From NCBI RefSeq assembly GCF_001418495.1, contig NZ_LIQY01000037.1:1-37023 (forward strand): DNA of 37,023 nucleotides, in the 5' to 3' direction. The stretch's first letter is position 1; each line of letters starts with the position of its first letter. Shown in pieces: positions 34,917 to 37,023 of the stretch. A model generated the notes under the pieces. The model had not been told where the DNA came from. It was given only the letters and a program-made list of their open reading frames with translations, and did not search any database. The stretch is from Streptomyces pathocidini (GTDB taxonomy: Bacteria; Actinomycetota; Actinomycetes; Streptomycetales; Streptomycetaceae). A program made the translations under genes and the position numbers.

Positions 34917-34941
34917 CCAAGACTTCACAACTCCATATATG
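34913..34941 (+). promoter_or_regulatory. Likely rnj promoter at the dapA stop
   Basis: CTGACC (34913-34918) and TATATG (34936-34941), spacer 17. The -35 contains the dapA stop codon. The A/T-rich CATATATG stands out in this genome. Confidence 0.5.
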
Positions 34942-34966
34942 ACGACAACTGCAAGTGCACGAAAGT

Positions 34967-35009
34967 CACGCGCGCCGCGTGCCTCGTACCGGGGCAGGTG
35001 GCGCGCGTG
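34967..35009 (+). promoter_or_regulatory. Structured 5' leader of rnj
   Basis: CACGCGCGCC (34967-34976) and GGCGCGCGTG (35000-35009) form a perfect 10-bp stem. The loop can pair partly. The 3' arm ends three bases before the AGGAGA ribosome-binding site (35013-35018). It may affect translation or decay of the RNase J mRNA. Confidence 0.5.
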
Positions 35010-35023
35010 GTGAGGAGAGTTCT

Positions 35024-36709
35024 TTGAGTCATCCGCATCCCGAGCTCGGCCCCCCGCCGAAGCTCCCCGAGGGTGGCCTGCGCGTCACCCCGCTCGGCGG
35101 CCTGGGCGAAATCGGCCGCAACATGACCGTCTTCGAGTACGGCGGCAGGCTGCTGATCGTCGACTGCGGAGTGCTCTTCCCCGAGGAGGAGCAGCCCGGA
35201 ATCGATCTGATCCTGCCGGACTTCAGCACCATCCGGGACCGGCTCGACGACATCGACGGCATCGTGCTCACGCACGGCCACGAGGACCACATCGGCGGCG
35301 TTCCGTACCTGCTCCGCGAGAAGGCGGACATCCCGCTGATCGGCTCCAAGCTGACCCTCGCCCTGATCGAGGCCAAGCTCCAGGAGCACCGCATCCGGCC
35401 CTACACCCTCGAGGTCGAGGAGGGCCACCGCGAGCGCGTCGGCCCCTTCGACTGCGAGTTCGTCGCCGTCAACCACTCCATCCCGGACGCCCTCGCCGTC
35501 GCCATCCGCACCCCGGCCGGCATGGTCGTGCACACCGGCGACTTCAAGATGGACCAGTTGCCGCTCGACGGCCGCCTCACCGACCTCCCCGCCTTCGCCA
35601 GGCTCGGCGAGGAGGGCATCGACCTCCTCCTCTCCGACTCCACGAACGCGGAGGTCCCCGGCTTCGTACCGCCCGAGCGGGACATCTCCAACGTCCTGCG
35701 CACGGTCTTCGCAAGCGCCCAGAAGCGGATCATCGTCGCCAGCTTCGCCAGCCACGTGCACCGCATCCAGCAGATCCTGGACGCGGCACACGAGTACGGG
35801 CGCCGGGTCGCCTTCGTCGGCCGCTCGATGGTCCGCAACATGGGTATCGCCCGTGACCTGGGCTATCTGCGGGTCCCGCCCGGCCTCGTCGTCGACGTGA
35901 AGACCCTCGACGACCTGCCGGACGACGAGATCGTGCTGGTCTGCACCGGCTCCCAGGGCGAGCCGATGGCCGCGCTGTCCCGGATGGCCAACCGCGACCA
36001 CCAGATCCGGATCGTCCAGGGCGACACCGTGATCCTGGCGTCCTCCCTCATCCCGGGCAACGAGAACGCGGTCTACCGCGTGATCAACGGCCTGACGCGC
36101 TGGGGTGCGAACGTCGTCCACAAGGGCAACGCCAAGGTCCACGTCTCGGGCCATGCCTCGGCGGGCGAGCTGCTGTACTTCTACAACATCTGCAAGCCCC
36201 GGAACCTGATGCCGGTGCACGGCGAGTGGCGCCACCTGAGGGCCAACGCCGAACTGGGCGCCCTCACGGGAGTCCCCAAGGACCGGATCGTCATCGCCGA
36301 GGACGGCGTCGCGGTCGACCTGATCGACGGCATCGCCAAGATCGCGGGCAAGGTCCAGGCCGGTTACGTGTACGTGGACGGCCTCTCGGTCGGCGACGTC
36401 ACCGAGACCTCACTCAAGGACCGACGCATTCTCGGCGAGGAGGGCATCGTCTCGGTCTTCGTCGTGGTCGACTCGACCACAGGCAAGATCACCGCCGGCC
36501 CGCACGTCCACGCTCGCGGCTCCGGCATCGAGGACGCGGCATTCGGCGAGGTGATCCCCAAGATCGAGGAGGCGCTGGCGCGTTCCGCCGGGGACGGCAT
36601 CGTCGAACCGCACCAGCTCCAGCAGCTGATCCGCCGCGCGGTCGGCAAATGGGTCTCCGACACCTACCGCCGCCGCCCGATGATCCTCCCTGTCGTCGTG
36701 GAGGTCTGA
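35024..36709 (+). CDS. rnj: Ribonuclease J
   Basis: A 561-aa metallo-beta-lactamase/beta-CASP ribonuclease with endo- and 5'-exonuclease activity, central to actinomycete mRNA decay. The metal site HGHEDH is at residues 84-89 (THGHEDHIGG); the beta-CASP motif A/B region (SDSTNAE, then SFASHVHR) follows, and GHAS with PVHGEWRHL completes the site. The C-terminal dimerisation domain ends in RRRPMILPVVVEV. The start is TTG at 35024 with AGGAGA five bases upstream; a longer upstream reading lacks any such site. It is the last gene before the rRNA operon promoter region. Confidence 0.96.
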   Translation: MSHPHPELGPPPKLPEGGLRVTPLGGLGEIGRNMTVFEYGGRLLIVDCGVLFPEEEQPGIDLILPDFSTIRDRLDDIDGIVLTHGHEDHIGGVPYLLREKADIPLIGSKLTLALIEAKLQEHRIRPYTLEVEEGHRERVGPFDCEFVAVNHSIPDALAVAIRTPAGMVVHTGDFKMDQLPLDGRLTDLPAFARLGEEGIDLLLSDSTNAEVPGFVPPERDISNVLRTVFASAQKRIIVASFASHVHRIQQILDAAHEYGRRVAFVGRSMVRNMGIARDLGYLRVPPGLVVDVKTLDDLPDDEIVLVCTGSQGEPMAALSRMANRDHQIRIVQGDTVILASSLIPGNENAVYRVINGLTRWGANVVHKGNAKVHVSGHASAGELLYFYNICKPRNLMPVHGEWRHLRANAELGALTGVPKDRIVIAEDGVAVDLIDGIAKIAGKVQAGYVYVDGLSVGDVTETSLKDRRILGEEGIVSVFVVVDSTTGKITAGPHVHARGSGIEDAAFGEVIPKIEEALARSAGDGIVEPHQLQQLIRRAVGKWVSDTYRRRPMILPVVVEV

Positions 36710-36723
36710 CGCCGCATCAGCCC

Positions 36724-36773
36724 ACTGGACGGCCGCCCTGACGCCGATTTGCATCAGGTCACGGCCGTCCAGT
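36724..36773 (+). terminator. Long inverted repeat after rnj
   Basis: ACTGGACGGCCG (36724-36735) is exactly complementary to CGGCCGTCCAGT (36762-36773), and a CCTGA/TCAGG pair lies inside the loop. It begins 15 bases after the stop and likely ends rnj. It overlaps a candidate rRNA promoter (36749-36778). Confidence 0.65.
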
Positions 36774-36875
36774 ACGTTTACGGCTCCGCCTGAGCGAGAA
36801 CCCGGCACACAATTCGTGTACGGAGAACTCGCGAAGGGGAGGGTGGAAAACCGGCTCAGAGAAATCTGATAAAGT
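36749..36875 (+). promoter_or_regulatory. rRNA operon promoter region
   Basis: TTGCAT (36749-36754) and TACGTT (36773-36778), spacer 18, form one candidate. TGATAAAGT (36868-36876 region) is a second -10, in a context I recall from Streptomyces rRNA promoters. Tandem promoters are normal for these operons. Confidence 0.45.
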
Positions 36876-37023
36876 CGGAGACACCGAAGGGAAGCCCGGA
36901 GGAAAGCCCGAGAGGGTGAGTACGAAGGAAGCGTCCGTTCCTTGAGAACTCAACAGCGTGCCAAAAGTCAACGCCAGATATGTTGATACCCCGTCTCCGG
37001 GCCGTGATGGTCTGGGGCGAGGT
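36876..37023 (+). other. Conserved 5' leader of an rRNA operon
   Basis: The sequence CTTGAGAACTCAACAGCGTG (36941-36960), followed by the CCAAAAGTCAACG and TGTTGATACCCCG segments, matches the Streptomyces 16S leader as I know it, including the antitermination-type element. No 16S sequence itself is reached; it is expected some 150-250 bases beyond the right edge. Confidence 0.85.

Noticed and set aside
36876-37023. 16S rRNA gene start
   Set aside because: Only the leader is present; the conserved 5' end of 16S rRNA does not appear before the window ends.

Overview
The base composition (about 70% G+C, strong G/C in third codon positions), frequent GTG starts and the gene content point to an actinomycete. 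The order rpsO-pnp-M16 peptidase-dapB-thyX-dapA-RNase J next to a type VII secretion (ESX) cluster is the one I know from Streptomyces chromosomes. No phage, insertion sequence, tRNA or CRISPR array was seen. This is a chromosomal window.

Bases 1-25580 form a type VII secretion locus. The membrane core is all present: EccE (1643-2986, -), EccB (3182-4753, +), EccC with three ATPase domains (19143-23090, -) and EccD (23364-24833, +). The secreted WXG100 pair (5023-5343 and 5408-5698) has its own likely promoter with a palindrome around the -35, followed by mycosin protease MycP (5964-7412). I see no EccA or EspG homologue. At the left edge is the Pro/Gln-rich N-terminus of a protein running off the window. 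Next to EccE, and overlapping its stop codon, is a 276-aa protein of unknown function.

The interval between MycP and EccC is the least ordinary part. Genes at 7405-10528 (a WXG-less ESX-like protein, a PPE-like protein with a WEG motif and Gly/Ala/Pro-rich tail, and a second mycosin) have lower G+C and different codon use from their surroundings. Then come two related cassettes facing each other. Cassette 1 (11644-15847, +) and cassette 2 (18943-15918, -) each encode a small helical protein with a WxxG motif, a 420-431 aa protein with an N-terminal WEG motif and a central hydrophobic stretch, a partner protein with a DLPCG motif, and a membrane protein. I infer these are dedicated secretion substrates with helper proteins. 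No known toxin domain was seen.

Bases 24834-37023 are mostly housekeeping. eccD ends at a strong hairpin. After two small membrane proteins come rpsO and pnp (with an RNase III-type hairpin between them), an M16 zinc peptidase overlapping pnp, dapB, a small TPR-like protein and a perfect 18-bp terminator. Two small membrane proteins on the minus strand precede thyX, dapA and rnj (RNase J). The last 314 bases hold the promoter and conserved leader of a ribosomal RNA operon whose 16S gene lies beyond the right edge.

Co-location suggests the following working picture: EccB/C/D/E form the channel, EccC selects WXG-type cargo, mycosins act outside the membrane, and the cassettes supply additional cargo.
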